Shown piece after piece: positions 48,944 to 57,136 of a DNA stretch of 64,000 nt. Location of the stretch: assembly GCF_014648655.1 (NCBI RefSeq), contig NZ_BMRN01000017.1:62001-126000 (forward strand), read 5' to 3'. Numbering within the stretch: the first letter of the stretch is position 1; every line of letters starts with the position of its first letter. Source of the stretch: Streptomyces atratus. GTDB lineage: Bacteria; Actinomycetota; Actinomycetes; Streptomycetales; Streptomycetaceae. The notes beneath the pieces were generated by a model. The model did no database searches, had not been told where the DNA came from, and worked only from the letters and a program-made list of their open reading frames with translations. The position numbers were made by a program, and so were the translations under genes.

Positions 48944-49249
48944 GTCTCAGCCTTTCCGTACGCGCCCTGCGTAACCTCTTGGCTGCGACCGGGGTGTCAC
49001 GTAGCAGCAGGCAGGGTCGGTGGAGTGCGGGTCGGGAGCGATCCGCGATTGCGCAGGGTCGGGACGCGTACGGTGCACCATCGTGAGCAGTACTCCCGGG
49101 GGCGCTGGGCGGAACTCGGTGAGACCGCGGCAGCGAGCGCCCAGGAGGCTGAGGCAGTCGTCGACCGGAGCTGACGAGGCCGGCGGAGCCGCGGCTATAC
49201 GAGAACAGGGCCTATGTCGATGCGTGCGACTGGTGCCCCGAATGTGACA

Positions 49250-49275
49250 TATGTGGCAAAATGGCGTATGTGGCA
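49250..49275 (+). promoter_or_regulatory. Direct repeat TATGTGGCA before the small peptide gene
   Basis: TATGTGGCA occurs at 49250-49258 and 49267-49275, 17 bases apart, 34-59 bp upstream of the peptide ATG in an otherwise AT-enriched stretch (from GACATATGTGGC to GGCATTTGG). It may be a tandem operator or overlap the promoter. The remaining sequence from 48944 to 49308 holds no other gene. Confidence 0.45.
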
Positions 49276-49308
49276 TTTGGTGCTGAAGACAGGCGAGAGG
49301 AGTGCATC

Positions 49309-49404
49309 ATGATCGCCAAGCTGCTCGGCAAGCTGTCCTTCACCCGCCACTACGGTGCGTATGGGGTCGCATGGGATGCGTACGTCGGCGACGACAGGGT
49401 CTGA
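49309..49404 (+). CDS. 31-residue peptide gene, possible RiPP precursor or leader peptide
   Basis: ATG 49309 is preceded by GAGAGGAG at ideal spacing, the strongest ribosome site in this part of the window. The frame encodes 31 residues: a short basic amphipathic start (MIAKLLGKLSFTRH) and an aromatic-rich end with three Tyr and one Trp, finishing GDDRV. A terminator hairpin follows 9 bases after the stop, and a P450 starts 96 bases downstream. It could be the substrate of that P450, a regulatory leader peptide, or an independent small protein. I do not recognise the sequence. Confidence 0.5.
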   Translation: MIAKLLGKLSFTRHYGAYGVAWDAYVGDDRV

Positions 49405-49413
49405 CCGCACTGT

Positions 49414-49439
49414 CGGCGGGCGCCCCCGGGCGCCCGCCG
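49414..49439 (+). terminator. Hairpin between peptide gene and P450
   Basis: Arms 49414-49425 (CGGCGGGCGCCC) and 49428-49439 (GGGCGCCCGCCG) pair perfectly with a minimal loop. It would terminate or attenuate transcription after the peptide gene. Confidence 0.7.
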
Positions 49440-49500
49440 GCTCCCAGACACGCTGCCGACGATATCGGCCTGGCCAGGTACGAGAGTCAGGGACGATCTC

Positions 49501-50802
49501 ATGGGCCGAATGAATGAGCCGCCGAGGTTGCCCGAAGGCAGCTTCGCAGCCTGGAGCCACGACCGGCTAGCGCTGGCGCGCCGTGGTGCTGACGAGTGCG
49601 GGGACGTCTGGCAGCTGGAGCCGGGGGTTTACGTAGCCGCTGCGGCCGGGCCGTGTGAAGCAGTCCTGCGCCGCGCGCAGGACTTCGCCCAGGCATCCTC
49701 GCCTCTCTTCCCGCCGTTGAAGCGGTCGAGCGGAGCACCGACGAATGAGGAGCGCGCGCACGCCCACGCCGCCCGCATGCGCGGACTACGCCCGCAGGCG
49801 GTTGCAGCCCGGATCGGTGAGATTGCGCCCGGGGCCGCTCGATTTGCTGACCAGTGGCCCGCAGGCCAGGACGTCGAGATACTGCCCCTGGTCCGGCACG
49901 CCCTGGCAGAGATCGGCGTGCGCTACCTCTTCTCCGAAGACGCTCCCACCCTGCTGCCCTTTGCCTCACAGCTCTTCCTGGCCCGGGAGGTGCTCGTACG
50001 CCCCTCGCGCTGGGTATGGCCGCGCTGGATCCCCACACCGGCACGGCGGTTCCGCACGCGGCAGCAACTCGCCTTCACCAACGCTTTGCGGCCCATCGTC
50101 CGCCGGCGCCGTTCATCGGGCCGGCTCGGTGACGACATGCTGGGACAGATGCTCCGGCCCTCCTCCGGCTACGGCCTACTGCCGGAAGAGGCCATCCTCG
50201 ACACTCTCCCCGGAATCACCGTCGCCACCTTCGAGACACCTTCCCGGGCAGCCGGATGGATCCTGCTTTACCTGGCCCGACACCCCCAGGCAGCGGAGCG
50301 CGTCGCGGCCGAAGCCGCCTTGCTGCCCGCGAACCCGGCCGCGACGACCAGCACCCACCTCGACAGCCTGCAGTACACCCAGGCACTGGTACGCGAGGTG
50401 CTCCGACTGCACCCCCCGACCTGGCTACTGACCCGGCGCGCCACGCGACAGACTCAGCTCGCCGACTACACCATCGACGCCGGGTCCACCGTTCTCGTCT
50501 GCCCCTACACCGCCCACCGCGACGCACGGGAACACTCCGAGCCGGACCAGTTCCAGCCCGAGCGCTGGCTCGATGATTCGGGCCCGCCAGCGAAACCCGG
50601 GGTCTTCCTCTCCTTCGGTACCGGGCCGCATGGCTGCGAGGGAGCCGCTCTGGCCATGACGATGCTGACGCTCCTGACTGCGCAGACCGCCCGCTGCTAC
50701 CACTTGAGCGAGCCGTCAGGACCGGAACCCAGCTACCAGGTCACCACCTTCGAAGGTCTCGCAACTGTCGGCTTGCGGCTGCGTGCCACCTTGCGCAGCT
50801 GA
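49501..50802 (+). CDS. Cytochrome P450 of the long-chain/terpene-oxidase style
   Basis: A 433-residue P450. The I-helix has ATFETPSRAAGWILLYL with the conserved Thr, the K-helix ExxR is in REVLRLHPPTWLLTRRA, the PERF-type motif is FQPERWL, and the heme loop is LSFGTGPHGCEGAAL with the Cys ligand. The HPP-x-W-x-x-x-R and FxPERW pattern is closer to PtlI-like terpene oxidases and CYP4/102-like enzymes than to the CYP107 group. No ferredoxin or terpene cyclase is adjacent. Its only possible partner nearby is the 31-residue peptide gene upstream. Confidence 0.88.
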   Translation: MGRMNEPPRLPEGSFAAWSHDRLALARRGADECGDVWQLEPGVYVAAAAGPCEAVLRRAQDFAQASSPLFPPLKRSSGAPTNEERAHAHAARMRGLRPQAVAARIGEIAPGAARFADQWPAGQDVEILPLVRHALAEIGVRYLFSEDAPTLLPFASQLFLAREVLVRPSRWVWPRWIPTPARRFRTRQQLAFTNALRPIVRRRRSSGRLGDDMLGQMLRPSSGYGLLPEEAILDTLPGITVATFETPSRAAGWILLYLARHPQAAERVAAEAALLPANPAATTSTHLDSLQYTQALVREVLRLHPPTWLLTRRATRQTQLADYTIDAGSTVLVCPYTAHRDAREHSEPDQFQPERWLDDSGPPAKPGVFLSFGTGPHGCEGAALAMTMLTLLTAQTARCYHLSEPSGPEPSYQVTTFEGLATVGLRLRATLRS

Positions 50803-50805
50803 GGC

Positions 50806-50950
50806 CGTCCTGCTCGACCCGAAGATCCAGGTCGTGCGCAATCTCGCTCGCGAGTACGGCGCGCATCTGCTCGCTGCCGACGGCATGTTCGCCGAACTCA
50901 CCGCGACGACCGGGCCGGAGTACTGGGCCGCGGACGGCATGACCGTGCTC
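50806..50950 (+). pseudogene. SGNH/GDSL hydrolase C-terminal fragment
   Basis: Immediately after the P450 a frame reads LLDPKIQVVRNLAREYGAHL and then DGMFAELTATTGPEYWAADG, like the region just before the catalytic Asp-x-x-His of bacterial SGNH lipase/acylhydrolases. The expected VHPTxxGH then fails to appear; the sequence turns into MTVLVEQAPS. There is no start of its own. It marks a recombination junction between the P450 and the cell-division fragment. Confidence 0.55.
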
Positions 50951-51008
50951 GTTGAACAGGCGCCTTCAAGGACTGCCAAGTCGATCCGGTCGCCGTCCGG
51001 CGGCTTGT

Positions 51009-52424
51009 TCACGGGCGGACGACCTGAGCCATCTCGGGGTTGGGGGCGATTGCCGGGCGGCGCGCGGTGTCGCTGATGCGGATCAGGATGCCGACGAGGG
51101 CCCAGTTGGCGATGACGGAGGAACCGCCGTACGCCAGGAACGGCATCGTCATACCAGTCAGCGGGATCAAGCCCATCACACCGCCGGCGACGACGAAGAC
51201 CTGCAGGGCGAACGCGCCTGACAGGCCGATGGCGAGCAGTTTGCCGAACGGGTCGCGGGCGGCGAGGGCGGTGCGCACGCCGCGCTCCACGATCAGGCCG
51301 TAGATCAGAAGGATCGCCATGATGCCCGTCAGGCCCAGTTCCTCCCCGAAGGTGGCGAGGACGAAGTCGGAGTTGGCGGCGAACCGGATGAGGTCGGAGT
51401 GGCCCTGGCCGAGGCCGGTGCCCAGGGTGCCGCCGGAGCCGAACGCCCACAGCGCCTGCATCGATTGCTCGGAGTGACCGACCATGTCTTGGCGGCTGAG
51501 CGTGTACTCCTTCAGCGGGTCGAGCCAGGCCTGGACACGCTGCTGGACGTGCGGCTCGAAGGAGGCGACGCCGACGGCACCGGCCGCGGACATCAGCAGA
51601 CCGAAGACGATCCAGCTGGTGCGCTCGGTGGCGACGTACAGCATGATGACGAACATTCCGAAGAACAGCAGAGACGTGCCGAGGTCGGTCTCGAAGACCA
51701 GGATCAGGATCGAGAGGAACCAGATGACCAGGATCGGGCCGAGGTCGCGGCCGCGCGGCAGGTACAGGCCCATGAAGCGGCGGCTGGCCAGGGCCAGCGC
51801 GTCGCGCTTGACCATCAGGTAGCCGGCGAAGAAGACCGCGAGCACGATCTTCGCGAACTCACCGGGCTGGATGCTGAAGCTGCCGACATGGATCCAGATC
51901 TTGGCGCCGTAAATGTTGGCGCCCAGGCCCGGGACCAGCGGCAGCAGCAGGAGGAACAGGGCGCCCACCATGGAGATGTAGGTATAGCGCTGCAGGACGC
52001 GGTGGTCCTTGAGGAAGATCAGGACGACGATGAAGAGGGCGATGCCCATCGTCGTGTACATCAGCTGCCGCGGCGCTGCCGTTCCCGCCTGTTTGATCGA
52101 CTGCAGCAGTTCGGACTGGTCCAGCCGCCAGATGACGACCAGGCCGAGTCCGTTCAGCAGGGTGGCCAGCGGCAGCAGCAGCGGGTCCGCGTACGGCGCG
52201 AACTTCCGCACGACGAGATGGGCGACCCCGGCCAGCAGGCCCAGGCCCAGGCCATAGCTCAGCAGGCCGGACGGCACCTGGTTGTTGATGGCCAGGCCCG
52301 CATTGGCGTAGGCGAACACCGGGATGACGACGGCGAACACCAGCAGCGCGAGCTCGGTGTTGCGCCGGATCGGCGCGCCGATCGTGGATGTGTGGTGCGC
52401 CGACGTGTTCGTAGTGATGCTCAT
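51009..52424 (-). CDS. rodA: SEDS-family peptidoglycan polymerase, RodA/FtsW type
   Basis: A 471-residue polytopic membrane protein with ten or so helices. SEDS landmarks include KIWIHVGSFSIQPGEFAKIV (the periplasmic loop with the conserved Pro-Gly-Glu), FETDLGTSLLFFGMF with the catalytic Asp, and AFGSGGTLGTGLGQGHS, EELGLTGIMAILLIYG and LTGMTMPFLAYGGSSVIANW. It polymerises lipid II together with a class B PBP. Upstream lies the tail of a PstP-like phosphatase, and the stop overlaps GTGAACAAGCC, the start of a PbpA-like gene lost after about four codons. The gene is whole but its operon is not. Confidence 0.9.
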   Translation of the reverse strand: MSITTNTSAHHTSTIGAPIRRNTELALLVFAVVIPVFAYANAGLAINNQVPSGLLSYGLGLGLLAGVAHLVVRKFAPYADPLLLPLATLLNGLGLVVIWRLDQSELLQSIKQAGTAAPRQLMYTTMGIALFIVVLIFLKDHRVLQRYTYISMVGALFLLLLPLVPGLGANIYGAKIWIHVGSFSIQPGEFAKIVLAVFFAGYLMVKRDALALASRRFMGLYLPRGRDLGPILVIWFLSILILVFETDLGTSLLFFGMFVIMLYVATERTSWIVFGLLMSAAGAVGVASFEPHVQQRVQAWLDPLKEYTLSRQDMVGHSEQSMQALWAFGSGGTLGTGLGQGHSDLIRFAANSDFVLATFGEELGLTGIMAILLIYGLIVERGVRTALAARDPFGKLLAIGLSGAFALQVFVVAGGVMGLIPLTGMTMPFLAYGGSSVIANWALVGILIRISDTARRPAIAPNPEMAQVVRP

Positions 52425-52451
52425 TGTGCGACAGGGCCCCTCACGGCTTGC

Positions 52452-52600
52452 CTACTGCATACCGCACAGCGAGCTGGCCTTCTGCTCTTCCTCCGAGAGG
52501 CTGGGGCCGGGGCTGGGAGTGGGTGCGGTAGTGATCTCGGACGGGGACGACGACGTCGAAGCCGACGGAGTCGGCGGCGCTGTCGCCTTGGATGTCGCCT
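52452..52600 (-). pseudogene. C-terminal tail of a PstP-type PP2C phosphatase
   Basis: The reverse strand ends with a Pro/Ser/Thr-rich tail (TPSPGPSLSEEEQKASSLCG, then MQ-stop), which I recognise as the extreme C-terminus of the PstP phosphatase that precedes rodA in the actinobacterial division locus. The stop is 27 bases before the RodA start. Catalytic and membrane parts are absent beyond about 52600, where a different sequence begins. Confidence 0.6.
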
Positions 52601-52937
52601 AAGACGTAAAGGAAGTGTGCGTGGTTCCTGTGGTGTGGCCGGACTGGGATTTGCCCCCGAATCCTGGGCACCCGATACACCTACACAGGTTGGACTCAAT
52701 GCGGGACACGGATCGCAGCCTTCCTCGCTCGGTGACGCCGATCGGCGCGCACACCGCGTCGAGGACCCGGCGGTGGCGCTCGGTCTCGTCCGCATCGATC
52801 CACAACCATTCGTTCACCGGCCCCCACGCGGCCCGGCACGCCTGGTGGGTGAAGTCGCCGTGGACCCGCGTCCCGTCGGCAGTCCCTTCCTCCGTGTCGG
52901 TCATGCGGACGAACTTGACGCCGGCCCGGTCCTGCAT
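52599..52937 (-). CDS. Hypothetical protein, 112 residues
   Basis: A small frame from ATG 52937 with ordinary composition (EWLWIDADETERHRRVLDAV; GVTERGRLRSVSRIESNLCR) and a Cys-containing C-terminus. A second short frame with protein-like content ends four bases before it (52941-53048, ending SHALCAQFTLT), and could be its coupled partner or an upstream piece of the same gene split by a stop. I recognise neither. Confidence 0.35.
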   Translation of the reverse strand: MQDRAGVKFVRMTDTEEGTADGTRVHGDFTHQACRAAWGPVNEWLWIDADETERHRRVLDAVCAPIGVTERGRLRSVSRIESNLCRCIGCPGFGGKSQSGHTTGTTHTSFTS

Positions 52938-53339
52938 CCGTCAGGTCAGGGTGAACTGCGCGCACAGCGCGTGCGACATGACGTCGACGGGGACCGGCCG
53001 CGAGAGTTCGGCGGCCTTCTCGTCGTAGCCGGAGGGCTCGCCGCGCATGGCCGAGCCGCCGCCCCACCGGCGGCCGTGGTGGACGCCTGGAACGCCACGC
53101 CGATTGGGCGCGGCGCCGGGGCGCGAGGCGAATCCCGGTTCGGACCGGCCCGCCCCGCTGTGCCGGCGTGCTGCCTCAGCAGGGTCGACCGTACGCCACA
53201 GGCCGCCAGTCACCGCACGAATCCGCAGAGAACTCGGGAGGTGTTGTGCAGATGACGGAGCGCGCGTCGCTCGGAATCACCCGTCGATGGGCGCGGTCGG
53301 CAGCAGCGCCGAAGGTCCCGGTAAGAATTACTACCCCCG

Positions 53340-55919
53340 TCACCACATCTGCTGGTTTCGTGAGACCCCAGCCTCCGGAGTGGCCGCCAGCGCACGCAGG
53401 AAGTCGGCCGGATCCTGGTAGCGGTCTGCTGGGTCGTGGGCGAGGCACGTAACCACCACGCCGCGTAGTTCCTCGGAACCCGTGAGGTCATCAAAGGAAA
53501 TGGGCTCGCGGAGAATGGAGAAAATTACCTCCACATCGTTAGCGCCGGTGTGGGGAGGGTGTCCAGTGATGCACTGGTACAGCACCACCCCGAGCGCGTA
53601 CAGGTCCGACCTGATGTCCGCCTCCGTGGCTGACCGTAATTGCTCGGGAGCCATGTAGGCCGGTGTGCCAACCATAGACCCGACCGCCGTGTCCCTGTCA
53701 TTCTCATCCACCCCTGTCCAGCGGGCGATTCCGAGATCGACAACCACAGGTCCGCGAATCGGGTGGGCGATAATGTTGGACGGTTTGAGGTCGATCCGAC
53801 ACAGATTCAGAGAGTGCAGGTGCAGCAGCGCTTCGCCGAGACACCTTCCCATCTGAACGACGCTTGCGGGGGGCAGTTGCCCGTTCTCCTCCAGGACTTG
53901 GGAGAGCGCGGGGCCATCGAGCAGTTCCATGATCAGCGCCCATTCCGGAGCCGCCTCGACGATCGCGATGGTGCGTGAGATGTTGGGATGCCGTATTTGC
54001 ATGCCGATCTCGGCCTCGCGGCGGAAGCGGACCAACATCAAGTAATCCTCTGCCAGATGATGGTGCAGCACCTTGATCGCCACGTCCTCACCAGTCCGCA
54101 GATCACGGCCACGGTAGACGGCGCCCATACCTCCGGACCCGACCAGATTGCGCACTTCGTACCGGTTGGAGAGGCGTGTGATCGGAGGTTCGAGGCCGCG
54201 CTCGGGCGTCCACGCAGGCGCAGCGTCCTGACGTGCTCGGAAGATGGCGAACGTGGTGTCCCAGTTGCGCAACGCCGGCGCCGGCAGGCCCACATCGGCC
54301 CGCTCGCTCTCGTTGTGGCGCGCAAAATTCGCCAACCTGCGAGAATATGTGTCCGCGAGTTTGTAATAGGTGATTCCGGTGGCTGCGGGGTTACCGTAGA
54401 TGGTGGCGTTGGGGCGGTCTGCCTCGTTCACCACCTCCAGGACGCCGCCGCGCACGAGGTGACGCAGGAGCCGTTCCACCGTGGGACTGTCCATCCGAAG
54501 CAACGGGTCGAGCTGGCCGTCGCTCGTGACGTCCGCTGCAGCGAACACCCTGCCGCGGCTGCGCAGTGCCCAGTCCGCAACGTGATAGCCGCCCAGCCGC
54601 CACCGGTCGTCGTCGATTGGCACGGGAGCCAGGATGTCCGTTGTGCCCGTGGGTGCAGTTCCTGACACGATTCCGTCCAAGTGGCTGTAGAACAGGATCC
54701 GTTGCCAGGCCTCCTCCCCGACGCGCAAGGCGGGGTTTCCTGAACTGTCCCAGACGACCAGAGAGTTGAACTCCTGCAGCAGCCGACGTGGGACGCCTCG
54801 CGACTTGAAACGCAGATAGGCGATTAATAGGGCCAGCCGTGTCAGCTCGCCCTCCGGGCCGCTCAGGTCCAACGTCGGGTTCAGCTCCGAGCCCGTGGAA
54901 GATGACGGCAACGGCGGCAGTCCGCGCTCTGTCCGTCCGCGCTCGGCCAGCTCCTGGACCAGGATCTCCGGCGCCGCCCAGAGGCACGGTACGTACATCC
55001 GCCACGCGAAGACGCTCTCGTACAAGCCGTTTCCCCGGTCCACATCCGTAAGTGCCCGGTCGTGGAGATCAGGCCCGGCAACCAGGATGAAGTGGGCGCC
55101 GCGTGTGGTGAGGACGCTCTTGAACGAGCCAAGCAATCTTTCCAGGTCGGTTATCGCGTCCTCCGCGTTGTCGGTCAACTTGTCGACCTCGTCGAGCACG
55201 ATGACCGGATGGACCCGCAGCCGCGACCTGCGGCGGCGCAGGCGACCCCTGGCCGCAGGCCGGCCGTGTCTGCCGCTGAGTAACTGGATGATGCGAATGA
55301 GGTCATGCTCGACGTCCGTCTCCGAGTAGGCCAGGAACGAGGCCTCCGTCGTACGTGTACTCATCCGCTTGCCCGCCAGACTCAGAGTTGGTGCGACGGA
55401 TGCGAGTAGGCCCTCCTGAGCACCCATCCCCAAGGTGCCGCCGCGCTCGCTGCCCTCTGATTGGGTCTGCGTGAAGGACAGCGAGGTGCGGGTGTAGGCG
55501 AGTAGCAGCGACTCCCGGACGTCCGGTGGCAACTGCGGAAAGAGACCTCGGTCGTCCAATGTCTCGAAGATCCGCCGGACGACGGCGAACAGCAGCTGGT
55601 TCGACTCCATTTTGCGCGCGATGCTCAGATACACGACCAGCAAGGTGTCGTGATCGGAGCCGCTGCCCAGTCCACCGTCGGTCGGCTCGGACGCTGCCTG
55701 CGCGAGTGCGCGCATAACGAGTGTTGTCTTGCCCACCCCGCGAAATCCGGTAACCAGGAAGGCACCCCCGTGCGAGTACGTCAATCGCTCACGCAGTGAC
55801 GCAACGAGCTCATCATGGCCAAGGACGGGAATCGAGGCGTCCCCGACGGGCAACGGCTCGTGAATGAACCGGAATTCCTGGTGCAGTGGCACATGCAGCA
55901 CAACGTCCCCCTCAGCCAC
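53340..55919 (-). CDS. P-loop NTPase (AAA/STAND-like) fused to a C-terminal Ser/Thr kinase
   Basis: An 859-residue protein with an unusual order. Residues about 34-330 are an ATPase: Walker A GFRGVGKTTLV (Lys64), Walker B HPVIVLDEVDKL (about 240), ORC/STAND-like. A winged-helix-like linker spans about 400-570. The C-terminal kinase (about 584-840) keeps VGSGGMGAVYRG, VAIK, VVVDLGIAR and GTPAYMAPEQLRS, but the catalytic loop reads RIDLKPSN instead of HRDLKPSN. Two TTA codons (55281-55283 and 54825-54827) suggest bldA control or recent arrival. GTG 55919 starts it. It stands alone and may be a signalling or defence NTPase; the role is inferred. Confidence 0.85.
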   Translation of the reverse strand: MAEGDVVLHVPLHQEFRFIHEPLPVGDASIPVLGHDELVASLRERLTYSHGGAFLVTGFRGVGKTTLVMRALAQAASEPTDGGLGSGSDHDTLLVVYLSIARKMESNQLLFAVVRRIFETLDDRGLFPQLPPDVRESLLLAYTRTSLSFTQTQSEGSERGGTLGMGAQEGLLASVAPTLSLAGKRMSTRTTEASFLAYSETDVEHDLIRIIQLLSGRHGRPAARGRLRRRRSRLRVHPVIVLDEVDKLTDNAEDAITDLERLLGSFKSVLTTRGAHFILVAGPDLHDRALTDVDRGNGLYESVFAWRMYVPCLWAAPEILVQELAERGRTERGLPPLPSSSTGSELNPTLDLSGPEGELTRLALLIAYLRFKSRGVPRRLLQEFNSLVVWDSSGNPALRVGEEAWQRILFYSHLDGIVSGTAPTGTTDILAPVPIDDDRWRLGGYHVADWALRSRGRVFAAADVTSDGQLDPLLRMDSPTVERLLRHLVRGGVLEVVNEADRPNATIYGNPAATGITYYKLADTYSRRLANFARHNESERADVGLPAPALRNWDTTFAIFRARQDAAPAWTPERGLEPPITRLSNRYEVRNLVGSGGMGAVYRGRDLRTGEDVAIKVLHHHLAEDYLMLVRFRREAEIGMQIRHPNISRTIAIVEAAPEWALIMELLDGPALSQVLEENGQLPPASVVQMGRCLGEALLHLHSLNLCRIDLKPSNIIAHPIRGPVVVDLGIARWTGVDENDRDTAVGSMVGTPAYMAPEQLRSATEADIRSDLYALGVVLYQCITGHPPHTGANDVEVIFSILREPISFDDLTGSEELRGVVVTCLAHDPADRYQDPADFLRALAATPEAGVSRNQQMW
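55261..55299 (-). repeat. 39-bp repeat, copy inside the NTPase-kinase gene
   Basis: This copy encodes IRIIQLLSGRHGR of the NTPase domain, about residues 208-220, and contains a TTA codon. It is identical to the reverse complement of 56165-56203. Confidence 0.95.
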
Positions 55920-56500
55920 GTCGGAGAAGTAGCGTAAGGCGCCGTGCGCCCCGAGACGACCTCACTGCCCGCCCGACAGCACCGTCACCCGCGATGGTAC
56001 TGTCGTCGTCGTCCAGCTCAAGGCAGGCATCGCGCCGGTGCGATGGAGAGGCCCGCCGCGAGGCCCACGACCCACTGGAATCCGCCGGCGACGCTGGATT
56101 CGCCACGGCATCCGGGGCCGCCTCCGCGACAGAGACGGCCGCGCCCATGCGTTGAAGCGACTGGCATTCGCATCATCCAGTTACTCAGCGGCAGACACGG
56201 CCGAGATCTGCGTCCACGGCCACAATGCGATCAAGGGCTATCGCCATCGCCCGGATGCCACGGCGGAGGCGACAGAACCGAACGGCTGGTTGCAGTTGGT
56301 GATCAACCGGACCGCGAATGTTGAGGAGAAAAGACGGCAGTGCCGTGGCAAGCCACAGATCTCACCGAAGTGCGACCGTGCCAGGGTCGGGCGGCGCCCT
56401 GGACCAAGGCCGCGGCATCGATGGTCTCTGCGCGGCCCACGGCCACCCGCAGCGTCACGGCGGCCACGACTCCTGCCACCAGCCCGCAGGTCAGGGCGGC
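55920..56500. other. Region upstream of the NTPase-kinase, no supported gene apart from the repeat
   Basis: Open frames here are Arg/Pro/His-rich on the plus strand and have no ribosome sites. On the minus strand a hydrophobic segment (GLVAGVVAAVTLRVAVGRAE) at about 56395-56530 suggests a leftover membrane-protein piece. The promoter of the NTPase-kinase should lie near 55930-56000. Confidence 0.4.
56165..56203 (+). repeat. 39-bp repeat, inverted copy upstream of the NTPase-kinase gene
   Basis: This copy is a perfect 39-base inverted match to 55261-55299, which lies 865 bp away. Sequence on both sides of the match differs, so the identity is confined to these 39 bases. No gene for a site-specific recombinase is seen nearby. 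Confidence 0.95.
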
Positions 56501-56534
56501 CGGGACGCCGCCACCCATGCCGGCGGACAGGTAC

Positions 56535-56616
56535 AAACAGCTCCAGCGCCTGTGAGAGCGGTGGTGTAGTCGGTGGGGCCGGTGCCGATGATGACGACAT
56601 CGCGTATCCCGCTCAC
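56535..56616 (-). pseudogene. Thioredoxin reductase (arsT-like) N-terminal fragment
   Basis: GTG 56616 overlaps the arsC stop (GTGA) and opens IRDVVIIGTGPTDYTTALTG, the FAD-binding start of a TrxB-type reductase (normally VVIIGSGPAGYTAALY). Homology stops after about 22 residues. In Streptomyces arsenic islands a thioredoxin reductase (arsT) often follows arsC and recycles it, so this looks like that gene cut short. The second Gly of GxGxxG is replaced. Confidence 0.7.
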
Positions 56617-57035
56617 GCCTCGGCCTCCGGGGCGATCTCTGCGATGAGGCCCTCGACGAGGGTCTTGATCTCGTCACGGATGGGGCGGACGGCTTCGACG
56701 CCCTGTCCGGCGGGGTCGTCGAGCTTCCAGTCGAGGTAGCGCTTGCCGGGGAAGACGGGGCAGGTGTCGCCGCAGCCCATGGTGATGCACACGTCGGACT
56801 CGCGGACGGCATCGATGGTGAGGACCTTCGGAGTCTCGGCGGAGATGTCGATGCCGACCTCGGCCATCGCTTCGACGGCGGCGGGGTTGACGGCGTCGCC
56901 GGGGCTGGAGCCGGCGGAGCGGACCTCGACGCGGTCTCCGGCCAGGTGGGTCAGCCAGGCGGCAGCCATCTGGGAGCGGCCGGCGTTGTGGACGCAGACG
57001 AACAGGACGGACGGCTTGCCGGAGGACTCGGCCAT
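56613..57035 (-). CDS. arsC: Arsenate reductase, thioredoxin/mycothiol-type low-molecular-weight phosphatase fold
   Basis: A 140-residue enzyme that reduces arsenate to arsenite. The phosphatase-like P-loop VCVHNAGRSQMA carries the nucleophilic Cys and the Arg (C-x5-R), near residue 14. The resolving region ITMGCGDTCPVFPGKRYLDW has the two further Cys and the conserved WxLDDP follows. ATG 57035 gives the normal family start. It is divergent from arsR across 94 bp and coupled to the broken reductase gene. Confidence 0.93.
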   Translation of the reverse strand: MAESSGKPSVLFVCVHNAGRSQMAAAWLTHLAGDRVEVRSAGSSPGDAVNPAAVEAMAEVGIDISAETPKVLTIDAVRESDVCITMGCGDTCPVFPGKRYLDWKLDDPAGQGVEAVRPIRDEIKTLVEGLIAEIAPEAEA

Positions 57036-57096
57036 GGTGATCGTTCTCTCTCGTCGCATGGCGGTACCAGCCGCCAATGACTTCAGTCCCCGCTGG

Positions 57097-57136
57097 TATC
57101 AGCAGGCGGTGATGTGAAAGTATCAGCACATGCTGA
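57097..57136. promoter_or_regulatory. Candidate ArsR operator in the arsC/arsR intergenic region
   Basis: The dyad TCAGCA-CA-TGCTGA (57123-57136) overlaps the arsR start codon, and TATCAGCA is repeated at 57097-57104 and 57121-57128, 24 bp apart. ArsR proteins usually bind such dyads near their own starts, so this would repress both divergent transcripts until As(III) binds. Confidence 0.6.

Noticed and set aside
53252..53452. Plus-strand frame with a good GGGAGGTG site overlapping the end of the NTPase-kinase
   Set aside because: It runs 113 bp into the kinase gene antisense, loses protein-like composition and is at best the start of a truncated gene.
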